Assembly: GCA_001414345.1 (NCBI GenBank) | Contig: LLCB01000483.1 | Span: 1-31,227 of the forward strand | DNA from: Hymenoscyphus infarciens | Lineage: Eukaryota > Ascomycota > Leotiomycetes > Helotiales > Helotiaceae | Direction of reading: 5' to 3' | Length of the DNA stretch: 31,227 nt | In this document: piece by piece, positions 20,590 through 29,655 of the stretch | How positions within the stretch are numbered: the stretch's first letter is position 1 | How the letters are laid out: each line of letters starts with the position of its first letter | Program-made: the position numbers and the translations under genes | The notes under the pieces: generated by a model | Databases searched by the model: none | Told to the model about the DNA's origin: nothing | What the model saw: only the letters and a program-made list of their open reading frames with translations

Positions 20590-20880
20590 GACGCTAAAGA
20601 AACTTTTACTAATTTTAAAAGTCGTTTCTTAAATATAGCTATACTTAAAGAAGTAGATAAATTAGATAAGTTCTTTTATATATAGAAAATAATTATACCT
20701 TAGCTCTAAAACTTAGCTACTATAAAGAAGAGAGATTAGAAAAATAACTTTATTAGAATAGTATCTAATCTTTTAGCTATAGATAAGAAGATATACTAAA
20801 ATACTAAGTTATATAATATTAGTATTTTAGCTTAAAATAATACCTCTTCTAAGTCTAGCTCTAAACTCCTTATAATATAA
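20590..20880 (+). pseudogene. gag relic inside the LTR element
   Basis: The plus-strand frame reads DAKETFTNFKSRFLNIAI and then a series of short open runs broken by stops (…LATIKKRD…, …LLAIDKKIY…). This resembles the capsid region of fungal Ty3/gypsy-type gag (…AFxxFRxRFxxLAI… and …LxAIDxRRY…). Several in-frame UAGs sit where Gln or Trp codons are likely. No zinc knuckle survives downstream. Family assignment is tentative. Confidence 0.5.
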
Positions 20881-21621
20881 TAGTAAATCGTCTACTACTT
20901 CTAAAGTAGAATCGGAATTAGAAGATAATAAATAAGTTCTTAAGTACCTCGGTTTAGATCTAAATCGCTAAAGAGAATAAGGTAATATAATAACTTTAGT
21001 ATTAAGATTATTTAACTAGCTAAAACTACTCCTTTTATTATTCTAAATATTAGATAGCATTTTTAATATTTAATAACAACTTCGTTATTAACTAGCTAAA
21101 ACCCTACTAACTCTAATTAGAGTCTTACTTTCTTTTACTTCTAGCTAGGCTAGAAGTCCTTTTTTTTATTTAAATTTAAATTAGATATAAATTAATATAC
21201 TCTTAAAATAAGCTCTTAACTAAGTTATTACTACCTCTTAACTAAACGACTTCTAACTCTACTTTAAATTCGTCTTTAACTCTACTTTAAACTTTTTCTA
21301 ATTTTACTTTAAACTTTCTCTAATCTACTAGATAGATTAGACTATATTCTTTTAGTAAACGCGAATACTTGTTTTTAATATTAGAGGATTAAAAACAAAG
21401 TCTCTATTTTATAAGTATCTATAAAGTCGATTTAGAACTAATATCTTAATATCTCGTCTTACTTATAATAATTATAATAAATAAAGCACCTTTAAAGTCG
21501 AGTTAGCTACGATTTAGACTCTAACTAACTTATAATAAGAAACAACGTTATTATAACATTTATACTATTCTAATTTAGCTCTAAATAATAAGAGAGAGAA
21601 GACTTAGAATAAGTCTTTTTT

Positions 21622-21633
21622 AAAAGAGAGAGA
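21622..21633 (+). other. polypurine tract
   Basis: AAAAGAGAGAGA lies immediately before the 3' LTR, the position of the plus-strand primer of LTR retrotransposons. This fixes the element's orientation as plus, in agreement with the gag relic. Confidence 0.65.
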
Positions 21634-21949
21634 TATAATAGTATACTATTATCTTAGATAGCTAAGAGTATCTACTATATATAAGGTTTCAGTAGTTATT
21701 ATCTTATATTATCTATTTTAGAAAGGTTATATAGGTTCGAGCTTTTATATTAGCCGACGTATAACGTTAGTCGGTTTCGGACCCTTTTATACTATCTAAA
21801 CCTCTTATATATAGTAGCCTACTCTTAGAGTTAGAGAGAGATAGTTTTTCCTTTTCTTCTATATTAGAGCCTAGTATCTACATACGTTATTCTACTAAAC
21901 GCACTCCTATATACCTCTTCTATAGTTGTATATATTTCGTACTATTATA
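21634..21949 (+). repeat. 3' LTR of the 2755-bp element
   Basis: This is the 316-bp partner of 19195-19510, ending tactattata directly before the target duplication AGAAT. Confidence 0.85.
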
Positions 21950-22490
21950 AGAATATATAAAATATTTTTTCTTTAAAAGATTTATAACTTTAAAGAGATA
22001 TATAATCTAAGCTTATAATACTACTTTTAAAACTACTATAGAACACTTACTTATATACTTTATATTAGAGAGCTAATATAGTAAAGTAGACTTTTTAATC
22101 TCTATATATAATTCTTTAATAAATAGCTTTAAAGTAATTATTTAATAAGAGATATTAAAAGGCTTTTAGAAAAGTCTAAAAATATTTTATAAAGACTTTT
22201 AATAAGTAGTATTAGTAAAAAAGTGTTCTTCTTATCTTATAACCTCTAGTCTTTTATAATTTCTATTCTTTATTAATTAGAATAGAATAGAAATAGAGTT
22301 TATAGAGTAGCTGATTTATAATTTAGTTATAGAATATAGAGTAAGTATATCTTTTAGTCTCTAATTATTAGTACTAAATCTGCTAAGGAAATTCCTATAA
22401 TACTAAAACTTTCAAACTTCTAAACTTTTACTTCTATTACTTATTTAATTACTTTTCTTATTAATTTACGCGAGTAGCTGTCTATATTGA

Positions 22491-23663
22491 GGAGATCAGA
22501 CCTGCTTCATTAGCACTTAGCATTAAAAGCCAATTGGACTGAATGATAATACTCTATATCTAAGGACCAAGTGGTATGGGAAAGTCATACCTGGGTCATA
22601 TTCAACAACCATAAACTAGTGTGTCTGAGAAACAAGAAACGGGGGTTTGAGAGGATCCCATGATTTCAGGAGTGGGGTGAAATTAGGGGTACTACAAATT
22701 TATCACACCTCGTGTCTATAGTCCTGTACCCGATGGGACAAACTGTTGTGTACAATAAGAAAATAACTGAGTAGACTCGAGAACACCGGAAGGTAAGGAT
22801 GTATGTTAGTTGGTATTCTTCAATGCATACAAATGTCGTGTCTCCATAGAGGTCGTGGTTTCCGTAAGGAAGTTCCGAGGAAATATAACCTGCTCATAAG
22901 GCCTAGTAGCTAGTGGAAATCCATTCGTTGTTTCATTCTTGGCTTATTTTGGGGACATCAGCCGGGGGGGTCGTATGAATATCATGAACGTTGAGGAGAA
23001 CTTGCCCAAAATACACCCAGTTATTGCTCAAGACATCTGTGAAACGAGTGGCATTGATCCTTCTTTTGCTGTCGTCGCGGCTTATTCTCGAATTTGAAGA
23101 AGAAGAAAATGGATCTGGGAGGCTTGGTGAGCAAGTACCATGGATTACGTGAGTGTAGAGACAAGATGCCACTGGAGGAGGAATCAACATCAGATCATGA
23201 GCCCTTGAAATACACAAGGATAGAAGGGATAGACCAGACATAGTCAAGTCCAAAAATATTTGGCAGTAAAGGCAATGCTTATTCTTTTCTCTCAAAAAGC
23301 ATTGATGGGTATGATACACGAAAATGATAGACCCCAAAATCCCCAGCCCCTCCTCAGTACTACTCGTGGCACTCCGATCCTAATATACTCTAACAATTCC
23401 TCGCGTCTTTTCTACCGGTTCCTGAAAAAAATTTCGTTGTGTCTTCAATGCCCCTGCTCTTGAGTCCTAATTAACTGCCCTTTGGCTTCCCGACCGTGTT
23501 TTGTTTCTGTGTTCCGTGTTTCCATGCTGGTATTTTCAATGCCGATTCGTTTTGTACCAAACACCTCTTCTATGTAACATCCCACCGTGTTGCGCCCCTA
23601 TTATGCGTTTTACCGTCAAGTCAACGTTTAATCTCTTTTTGCAAGCCCCTCGCCAAGTCGAAG
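22491..23663. other. intergenic, no supported gene
   Basis: Composition is normal. A minus-strand frame at 22933-23337 (134 codons) has low-complexity Ser runs and no domain. Other frames near 23500-23760 overlap the 3' end of the carboxypeptidase gene. The segment next to 23663 is probably that gene's 3' untranslated region. Confidence 0.5.
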
Positions 23664-25774
23664 TCACCAAGCCGAATACACCAAAACGCCCAATAGATAA
23701 TACCCAATCGGTGAAAACTGTAAAGATGAAGAACGAATACCCAATGACTTTTTCGTAGGGCTTGGTGTAGCTGTCGCCGTGAAAAGTCCAGTCAAAACTT
23801 GTGTTGTTGTGACTGACACAGTGGCTGTGGCGGTGTCCGAGGCCGATGCTGAAGAGATTGCTGAGCTCCATTCAGCCGAGGCACTGTACAGAACGCCGTT
23901 GATGATTGCGCCTTTACCGGCGAGAATCATGTTCCTCTGGTTTTCATTACATGTCTGTCCGATATTTCGAAGAAAACAAGTCGCTGCTGGAGACGCTGGT
24001 AAACTTGCAGTGACTGTTGCGTTCAAGGGACCAGTAGTATTGAATGCAGAGGGGTTGATGATTTCCCCCGTCGAGACTGAAGTGCCAGTGATAATCCGGG
24101 CAAAGACTTCAAAAGCCGTTTCGGGCTGGTAAGCTGGAACCGTATGCCCAGCATCATAAATTCGACTAAATGATAAATTTCCATACTGCCGAACGACACC
24201 ACCAATATAGGTGGCGTTTGTTATTATAGGTGCGTATCCAGCAGCTGGAAATCGGGAGGCATATGAGGCAGATGTCTGCGCAGCAACAGCCAAGGAAATG
24301 GCTTCTCCTCCCATCCAATTGCAAATATAATCTCGATCTCCATACATTAAACCCACTCGGATACCTTGACGAAGAAGAGCGGAAAGACTGGGGACCAAAG
24401 ACTCTCGTTCATAGTCCCCTGTGGAGGTGAATGCATCAACAACTTGGTAATTGGTTTCGGTGTAGTTGACTGGTGAGCCGATGGCAGCGAGAAACTCTGG
24501 TGTATTCAAGTAATCCAGGTACGTGCTGGACGGAAAGGCGTCTGGAAGAAGATGAGATATGTCATACACACTACGCCCAGCATCCATATATGGCTGCATA
24601 ACATTGGTGGTACAGCTGTTGTAAGCAGAGGAACACAACTTGTTCACGCTCTCCACATCTCCACCATTGCCGGGGTCCTGACCCAAGACAGCAGCCCTAC
24701 AATTGTTGATCTGATCACGGCATCCCCCTCTCGCTGAGAAACTGGCGGAGGCTAATTGAGCTCTGGTGGGGTTGATAGCGGTCAAGCCAAAGGTGTTGTT
24801 GACAGCAAAAGCTGGGTAATATGGAGCTTGTATCAGATCATCGACACACCCATTCACAATCCCCAGCGACGCCAGCTTGATATCAATTGTGCCGTTCAAC
24901 GACAGGGACCCATTTGAGCGTTTTCTGTTTTGCTCCGACCAAAGAGTTGCGAATGCAGGACCATATTTTCCTCCATAACTTTCGGCAAACAAGTGTACTC
25001 CCACGGATGTGCTATTTGGCATATATTGGGGAAAGGCACCGAGGAATCCTTGCAGCATATGCCATATTGCCATCCCCGCCAACTCGGTTGTGTTGGCGGT
25101 GTTGTTCTGGTTGAGAGAGCTGAATGTTCCATTCATGAATGTAGAGGCCGGCTGCGAGTTCGGGAGGACTTGGGATGGAGTATATAGCTTCGACGTCATG
25201 AGATCCAGGGAGCCGTTGGTAGGCGTGTCGTACGAGAAGCCGACCTGGTTTGGCTGTCAATGGTTAGCTGGTGTCCATCCAGGGTGTTGGAAATGCGCCG
25301 GCGGGTTTGCGTCCCACATTCGTGCATGGAAAACAAGGCAGCAAGCAAGCGTACCTGATCAATATAAAGGATATTTGACCCTCGATCCCAGCCCCAATCT
25401 CTCGCCTTGGTCGCGAAGTTCCCCTGTGCAGACTGCACCACCTCGCAGGGCCCATTCTCGTTGAATAGAGCGATCATGGAGCTCGAACCCGGACCACCAT
25501 TCAACCAGATTGTGAGCTTGTCGGTTGGATCACGACCTCCGATGAACCAAAAGAAGGTGTTGGTCGAGTAGGTGCCGGGGATATTGACCCATCCTGTATA
25601 CTGCTGTTGCTTGGGAAAGGCCGTCTGGCAGGTGCCGATTGGAGGCGTCTTGTATGATATGGTGATGTTGCCGTCGACGGGGGAGAGGATGGTGGTCAAG
25701 GTTGACGAGGCATTGGGCGGGTATTGAGCGCTTGCCGCAGCGAGGAGGGAGGCAAGGAGGAGCGGAAGAGACAT
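23664..25774 (-). CDS. S10 serine carboxypeptidase, secreted, possible GPI anchor
   Basis: There are two exons (25774-25355 and 25253-23664). The 101-nt intron GTACGC..CTAAC..GACAG joins YIDQ to PNQVGFSYD in phase 0; the product is 669 aa. A signal peptide covers residues 1-16 (LLLASLLAAASAQ). S10 landmarks are WLNGGPGSSS (90-99), DQPNQVGFSYD, the nucleophile Ser232 in AESYGG, Asp448 in GDRDYICNWMGG and His510 in DAGHTVPAYQP. The triad is thus complete. Numerous NxT/NxS sites suggest N-glycosylation. The tail is Ser/Thr-rich (about 600-640) and ends in a hydrophobic segment (FSPIGYYLLGVLVYSAW) right at the C-terminus, as in GPI-anchored wall or membrane proteases. The enzyme removes C-terminal residues from peptides, probably at the cell surface. 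It is longer than vacuolar CPY (532 aa) because of the tail. Confidence 0.93.
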
Positions 25775-25806
25775 GATCGTACAATCATGTTTCTTTGCTC
25801 GATGGC

Positions 25807-25850
25807 GGAGGAGGAGGAGGAAGAGGAGGAGGAGGAGGAGGAGGAGGAAG
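25807..25850. repeat. GGA/CCT microsatellite in the carboxypeptidase leader
   Basis: An imperfect (GGA)n run with two AAG interruptions, 33-76 nt upstream of the ATG at 25774. On the transcript it is CCT-rich. Confidence 0.7.
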
Positions 25851-26252
25851 GAAGTTGATGAGCAGGCGGAGGTATCGATCCTTCAAAAACGGTCGGTAAA
25901 GCGATGCGAAAGTGGATTGTCAGGGGTCCCTGAAGGTCTCACCATCCCCAGCCTCGTCACCATCGCGGTACTCGAGTACCCTCTGCTTTCTTGGAATTTA
26001 AAAATTGGACTCAGAGATGCGAATATGAAAGAGAGATATTCACGTACGAAGTAGTCGCGCGTTGGAATCAGTATCGCACATCACATTCCAAGGAAAGTAC
26101 AGGTATTTATGGGTCCCATACTTATATATAGATTCGGAGCATTAATTGCCGATTCCCCGGATTTGTCTCGAGTGGCTCGAGTGAGGCTGAAGCAGATGCA
26201 CAAGCGGGTGTGGATTTACGGACTTCATTGATATTCCTCGGACCTCGACAAG

Positions 26253-26276
26253 TATATATATATATATATATATATA
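26253..26276. repeat. (TA)12 microsatellite
   Basis: Twelve uninterrupted TA units lie between the COQ3 3' end and the carboxypeptidase promoter; probably length-variable between strains. Confidence 0.85.
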
Positions 26277-26424
26277 ATATAGTCGCGCCTGTTCTTGCAA
26301 TCATGGGCGTCCTCTTGGATTTCCTGGCGTGTCCTTGGCAAACTTAACTGGAAGAAAGACACCTACACATATCTGACACTATGCACTCATACATCCCATC
26401 CCATACAACAAATCTTACACCCAT

Positions 26425-27327
26425 TCATTCGTCCCTCCTGATCCCAAAAAAGTAATTCCCGACCTTCTCACTTCTCGGCACAGATTTCCAACCTACTCCC
26501 GGGACATATATCACACCCATGGCTTGTGGGCTATTCCACCCTTTCTCGCCTAAGAAATAACCCCTCAGTTCCTCCTCATTGATATATTTATTCCAGTCGT
26601 GTGTCCCCGGGGGTACGATTCCCACAACATCCTCGGCAATTAACTTGGTCGTGAACCAACTCGTCCAGGTCCTTGCAATTGTGCTCATGATCAGCCATCC
26701 TCCTGGCTTCACATGGTCTTTACACACATCCAGAAATGCTGCGGGGTGGGTTATGTGTTCGATGACCTCGAAAAGACTGAGAATGTCGTATTGTTGGGAA
26801 AGGGATTTGGGTTTTGGGAGTCCTTCGATGGGCATGTTGCGGTATTCGAGTTTCTCTTTCAACGCAGGATCTTGTCTCGCATGCTTCCGCGCCACTGCAA
26901 GAACTTCTGGGGTGGGATCGATTCCGAGGACTGAGCCTGTACTCCCCATTCGCGCAGCGCTCTCGGCGAAGATTCCACCCCCGCAGCCAATGTCCAGATA
27001 TCGCAGTCCTTCCTTTGCCATGGGCGTGGGTTGCGTGGCATGACAGGCCTTGATGAAGTCGTGGCGGAGGGGATTCATGAGATGTAGCAGCCTCGAGGAA
27101 CCATGAGGATCCCACCATGTCGAGGCGAGCGCGTTGAAATGGGAGACTTCAATTGGGTTTACTGAGGAGGAGGAGGAGGAGGAGGAGGACGACAACGACG
27201 ACGACGACGATTGGGTAGAAGCGGTGGTGTGAAGGCGGAACTGGGATTTGACAAATCTCGGGGCGGTCTGGAGGAGGAGGTTGAGATTTCGGAGAGATGT
27301 CCCGCGGATCGGGATGGTGCTTGACAT
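26425..27327 (-). CDS. COQ3: ubiquinone biosynthesis O-methyltransferase, mitochondrial
   Basis: This is a single exon of 300 aa from the ATG at 27327. An in-frame ATG 81 nt upstream (27408) would add 27 residues, but the 27327 start gives a proper mitochondrial presequence (Arg/Ser/Leu-rich, few acidic residues). Coq3 performs the two O-methylations of the benzoquinone ring of coenzyme Q on the matrix face of the inner membrane, using S-adenosylmethionine. Visible motifs are WWDPHG…LHLMNPLRHDFI (71-92), AdoMet site LDIGCGGGIFAESAARMG (111-128), acidic loop VLGIDPTPE, YDILSLFEVIEHI, PGGWLIMSTIARTW, EDVVGIVPPGTHDWNKYI and the end VGNYFFGIRR. A serine run (5 Ser, Leu, 10 Ser; residues 40-55), encoded by a TCC/TCG microsatellite, separates the presequence from the enzyme. 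Divergent from RIB3. Confidence 0.95.
   Translation of the reverse strand: MSSTIPIRGTSLRNLNLLLQTAPRFVKSQFRLHTTASTQSSSSSLSSSSSSSSSSVNPIEVSHFNALASTWWDPHGSSRLLHLMNPLRHDFIKACHATQPTPMAKEGLRYLDIGCGGGIFAESAARMGSTGSVLGIDPTPEVLAVARKHARQDPALKEKLEYRNMPIEGLPKPKSLSQQYDILSLFEVIEHITHPAAFLDVCKDHVKPGGWLIMSTIARTWTSWFTTKLIAEDVVGIVPPGTHDWNKYINEEELRGYFLGEKGWNSPQAMGVIYVPGVGWKSVPRSEKVGNYFFGIRRDE
27164..27210 (-). repeat. TCC/TCG serine-codon microsatellite within COQ3
   Basis: The trinucleotide run GAG/GAC on the plus strand encodes the Ser5-Leu-Ser10 linker of Coq3. It lies at the presequence boundary, where length change would be tolerated. Confidence 0.8.
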
Positions 27328-27804
27328 GATTCTCCTTGGGGTAATTGGGGTAATTGGGAGGGTGTGATGATCGATGGTGAGCTTGCCTTGCTTCAAATCA
27401 TTAATCATTATTCATCCAAAAAGACAAGCCGAGGCCATCCCATCATCCCTGCATGCAACGGTCACGCCCGTCATCTATAAAACGCAGTTCGCAGATATAA
27501 GGTTGTACAAGTAAATAAAACCTCCTCTCTCTCTCCTCCTCCCACCCATTGCGCACTCCTTCCAGTTTACTTGAACCTGCTTTGCTTTACTCTCACTTCC
27601 GATTGCGATAACAACCTCACTACGCAACACCAGCTGCTACAAGTAACCTTAACGTAACCCCACTCTCCCCTGCGCACCCCTCCGAATCATATCCGGACTT
27701 CGCGGGGCACCTGCATGCGTGGCATATTCTCTTCCCACCACAACACCACGAAGAAGGCCAAAATAAACAATCCCCGTATTCCAATTCTCACCAAAAACGC
27801 AAGT
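27328..27804. promoter_or_regulatory. shared divergent promoter, COQ3 / RIB3
   Basis: A 477-nt region with a CT-rich tract (27522-27547, CCTCCTCTCTCTCTCCTCCT) that would serve the plus-strand RIB3 transcript. A possible TATA (ATAAAAC, 27476-27482) lies upstream of it. The tandem GGTAATTGGGGTAATTGGGA at 27340-27359 lies 13-32 nt upstream of the COQ3 start. Confidence 0.4.
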
Positions 27805-28573
27805 ATGCCATCCTCCAACGTGGCCCACGAATTCGATACAATAGAAGACACAATCACAGCCTTCCGTTTGTCCCTCCAACCCACCCCTCATTCGAAACAA
27901 CCCTCCCCAAGCAAACCGCTGACACAACCCCTCAGAAAATGGCGAATTCATAATAGTCCTCGATTCCCTCTCCCGCGAAAATGAAGGCGATCTCATCATC
28001 GCTGCTCAATCCATGACACCCCCAAAAATGGCCTTCATGGTCCACCACACATCCGGCCTAATCTGCGCACCCATCCTCCCCTCGCTCTGCAAAAAGCTTC
28101 AACTCCCGCAAATGGTCACCACGAATCAGGACCCAAATTTGACCGCCTACACCATCTCCATCGACGCCTCTTCTCCCCTTACCACCACCGGCATTTCTGC
28201 CCACGATCGTAGTTTGACCTGCACCACACTTGCGAATCCCGATGTCAAGGTGACAGATTTCAGAAGACCGGGTCATGTCTTTCCACTGATGGCAAAGGAA
28301 GGTGGTATAAGGCAGAGAAGGGGTCACACGGAAGCGGCGACGGAGTTTTGTAGGTTGGCTGGTATGAGGGAGGTCGGTGTGATTAGTGAGATTGTGGAGG
28401 AAGGAGGGGAAGTCGAGGGGAGAGCTGAGAGAAAGGAAATGAGTATGATGAGAAGAGATGGATGCTTGGCTTTTGGAAAGAAGTATGGGTTGAAGGTGTG
28501 TACGATCGAGGATTTGGTCGAATACGTGGAAAAGAAGGAAGGGAAGTTGGTGTTGAAGAATGGGAGTTCGTAG
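27805..28573 (+). CDS. RIB3: 3,4-dihydroxy-2-butanone 4-phosphate synthase
   Basis: There are two exons, 27805-27865 and 27936-28573. The 70-nt intron GTTTGT..CTGAC..CTCAG interrupts the codon for Gln21; the product is 232 aa, normal for fungi. The enzyme converts ribulose 5-phosphate to formate and the four-carbon unit used by lumazine synthase in riboflavin synthesis (Mg2+-dependent, cytosolic). Motifs are GEFIIVLDSLSRENEGDLI (23-41; acidic metal site), HHTSGLICAP (57-66), TTTGISAHDRS (103-113), FRRPGHVFPL (129-138) and RRGHTEA (148-154; His151 a likely metal ligand). The start chosen is the ATG that gives the usual short N-terminus; an in-frame ATG 90 nt upstream would add an atypical basic extension. 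The fungal variant NQDPNLTAYT replaces the bacterial NTD-type motif. Confidence 0.95.
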
Positions 28574-28912
28574 GCCTTGGATATGGGCTCAAAAATCTGG
28601 CTTATGAGCGAGACGGGGAGAGGTGACGTTACCGCCAGCCGAGAGGAAACATGGGAGAAGCTCTTGGATATGATGAAGTGGTTGTTTTTACATCAGAATT
28701 TCGTGGTGGAAGTCTCCACCTCGTCTGTACAATACCAAAAATTTAGAAGGAGATCGGGCATCGCTACAAGGCACATATAATTATGGGTATATATCAAAAG
28801 AATATTTAATTGAATTTTACCTCCCTTCAAGATTTCCTAGAACCCCAGAATGAATCGACACACCAGCTTTGATCAATTAACTTTTTAGAGGTGAAGCAAA
28901 TTGTGACGAGTT
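28574..28912. other. RIB3 3' flank, no gene seen
   Basis: 339 nt. The plus-strand frame at 28577-28780 has no domain and follows the RIB3 stop directly, so it is probably 3' untranslated sequence. Composition drifts to AT-rich towards 28800. Confidence 0.5.
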
Positions 28913-29655
28913 TTGCTCATGGCTTCTTCCGTTTTCGAAGTTTCGTACCAACTGTCCAATCTCCCGACAATGTATTCCCAGAAGCTTCTTTCCCGGTTTC
29001 TTCTATTCTTGGCTCTATTCAATTTTTTTTCTTTAATACTTTGGATTGTCTCAAACTATGAGCAGCATCTCTACGGCCCGGTCAATTGGCTCCTGAAAGA
29101 GGTTTATGAATATTCAGGTGGAGGGTCACGATGGCCTTTAGAGAATGATGATGTTAGTTTCATTATCAAAACTGGATACGGCAATCAAGACAAAAGTCGA
29201 GCCAATCTAGAAACATTTCCCAATATTCGAAACATTGTTGTTGTTAGCGATTACTCTACAACCCGCCCATTTTCATTGCTCGGTCCTGGAGATACCAGTC
29301 TACGATGCAATCGATTTTACCATACGTGCCCTGCCACGGGGTCAATCTAAAAAGACACGGTTACTCAATTACTATAACCTTCTCTAATATCATTTTTTTT
29401 TAATGCCTCAACTTCATTCTAACCCGTTGAGCTGTTCATTTCAGGTCTCGAAATTGGGAACAGTTTGTTACCATGGAGGTGGTATATGCTAACTTATGAG
29501 GACACTTTCACAATCGAAACTTCGCTTCAAAGGGTCCCCGGTCAGCTTGATCCAGGAAAACCTCAGTTCCTTGGGAAAGGCATCAGCAGCTAGGTCTGCA
29601 CAACGAATAAAAGCTACGAATATATTCAGAATATTCACGATTTTCCACGGATAAA
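28913..29655 (+). pseudogene. broken fringe-like / GT31-type glycosyltransferase
   Basis: The first frame (28913-29290) encodes a type II membrane protein start: short cytosolic part, signal anchor (about residues 26-47, LLSRFLLFLALFNFFSLILW), then DDVSFIIKTGYGN…FPNIRNIVVVSDYST, as in fungal fringe-like transferases. About base 29285-29292 the reading frame shifts by one: IPVYDAIDFTIRALPRG continues in another frame to a UAA at about 29384. A gap follows. Then LEIGNSLLPWRWYMLTYEDTFTIETSL…QLDPGKPQFLG (about 29448-29573) continues the homology; here the catalytic DDD has become YED. A further shift leads to IFHG near 29650. At least three disruptions plus loss of the C-terminal half make it non-functional. 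The lesions include indels and transversions, so RIP alone did not cause them. It lies at the edge of the next AT-rich block. Confidence 0.72.

Larger units (their letters stand above)
19195..21949 (+). mobile_element. complete non-autonomous LTR retrotransposon, 2755 bp
   Basis: Two directly repeated LTRs of 316 bp each (19195-19510 and 21634-21949) bound a 2123-bp interior. Each LTR begins tataatagta and ends tactattata, inverted 10-mers that are TGTAATAGTA/TACTATTACA with one RIP-type change per end. The 5-bp direct repeat AGAAT flanks the whole (19190-19194, 21950-21954). A purine tract aaaagagagaga (21622-21633) abuts the 3' LTR as a polypurine tract. The interior has a gag relic (about 20590-20880) and no recognisable protease, RT or integrase. 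LTR differences are essentially all transitions. The interior is too short for pol, so this copy depended on another element. No primer-binding site was recognised. Confidence 0.85.
15300..22490. other. large RIP-mutated AT-rich block
   Basis: About 7.2 kb of TA-rich sequence with stops in all frames and no genes. CpA and TpG are scarce throughout (none from 17764 to 18385) while some CpG remains, the signature of RIP with little other deamination. Nested repeats inside are listed separately. Segments with no assignable family are 15300-16020, 16330-17215, 18050-18285, 18720-19190 and 21955-22490. The 15300-15800 edge is less mutated than the core. Confidence 0.85.
25775..26424. promoter_or_regulatory. 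carboxypeptidase promoter and COQ3 3' flank
   Basis: Just upstream of the carboxypeptidase start a (GGA)n tract (25807-25850) gives a CCT-rich leader on the coding strand, typical of fungal core promoters. Further on are a TATA-like TATATA (26121-26127) and a (TA)12 microsatellite (26253-26276). No gene is seen. Confidence 0.45.

Noticed and set aside
15300..22490. Centromere or mitochondrial insertion as explanation of the AT-rich block
   Set aside because: Resolvable LTRs, target duplications and loss of CpA/TpG explain the composition as RIPed transposons; no mitochondrial gene is recognisable.
22933..23337. 134-codon minus-strand ORF between the RIP block and the carboxypeptidase gene
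   Set aside because: No domain, Ser-rich low complexity, no supporting splice or promoter context; more likely untranslated or chance.
28577..28780. 67-codon plus-strand ORF after RIB3
   Set aside because: Starts four bases after the RIB3 stop, has no domain, and eukaryotic genes are not expected in such operon-like spacing; taken as 3' untranslated region.
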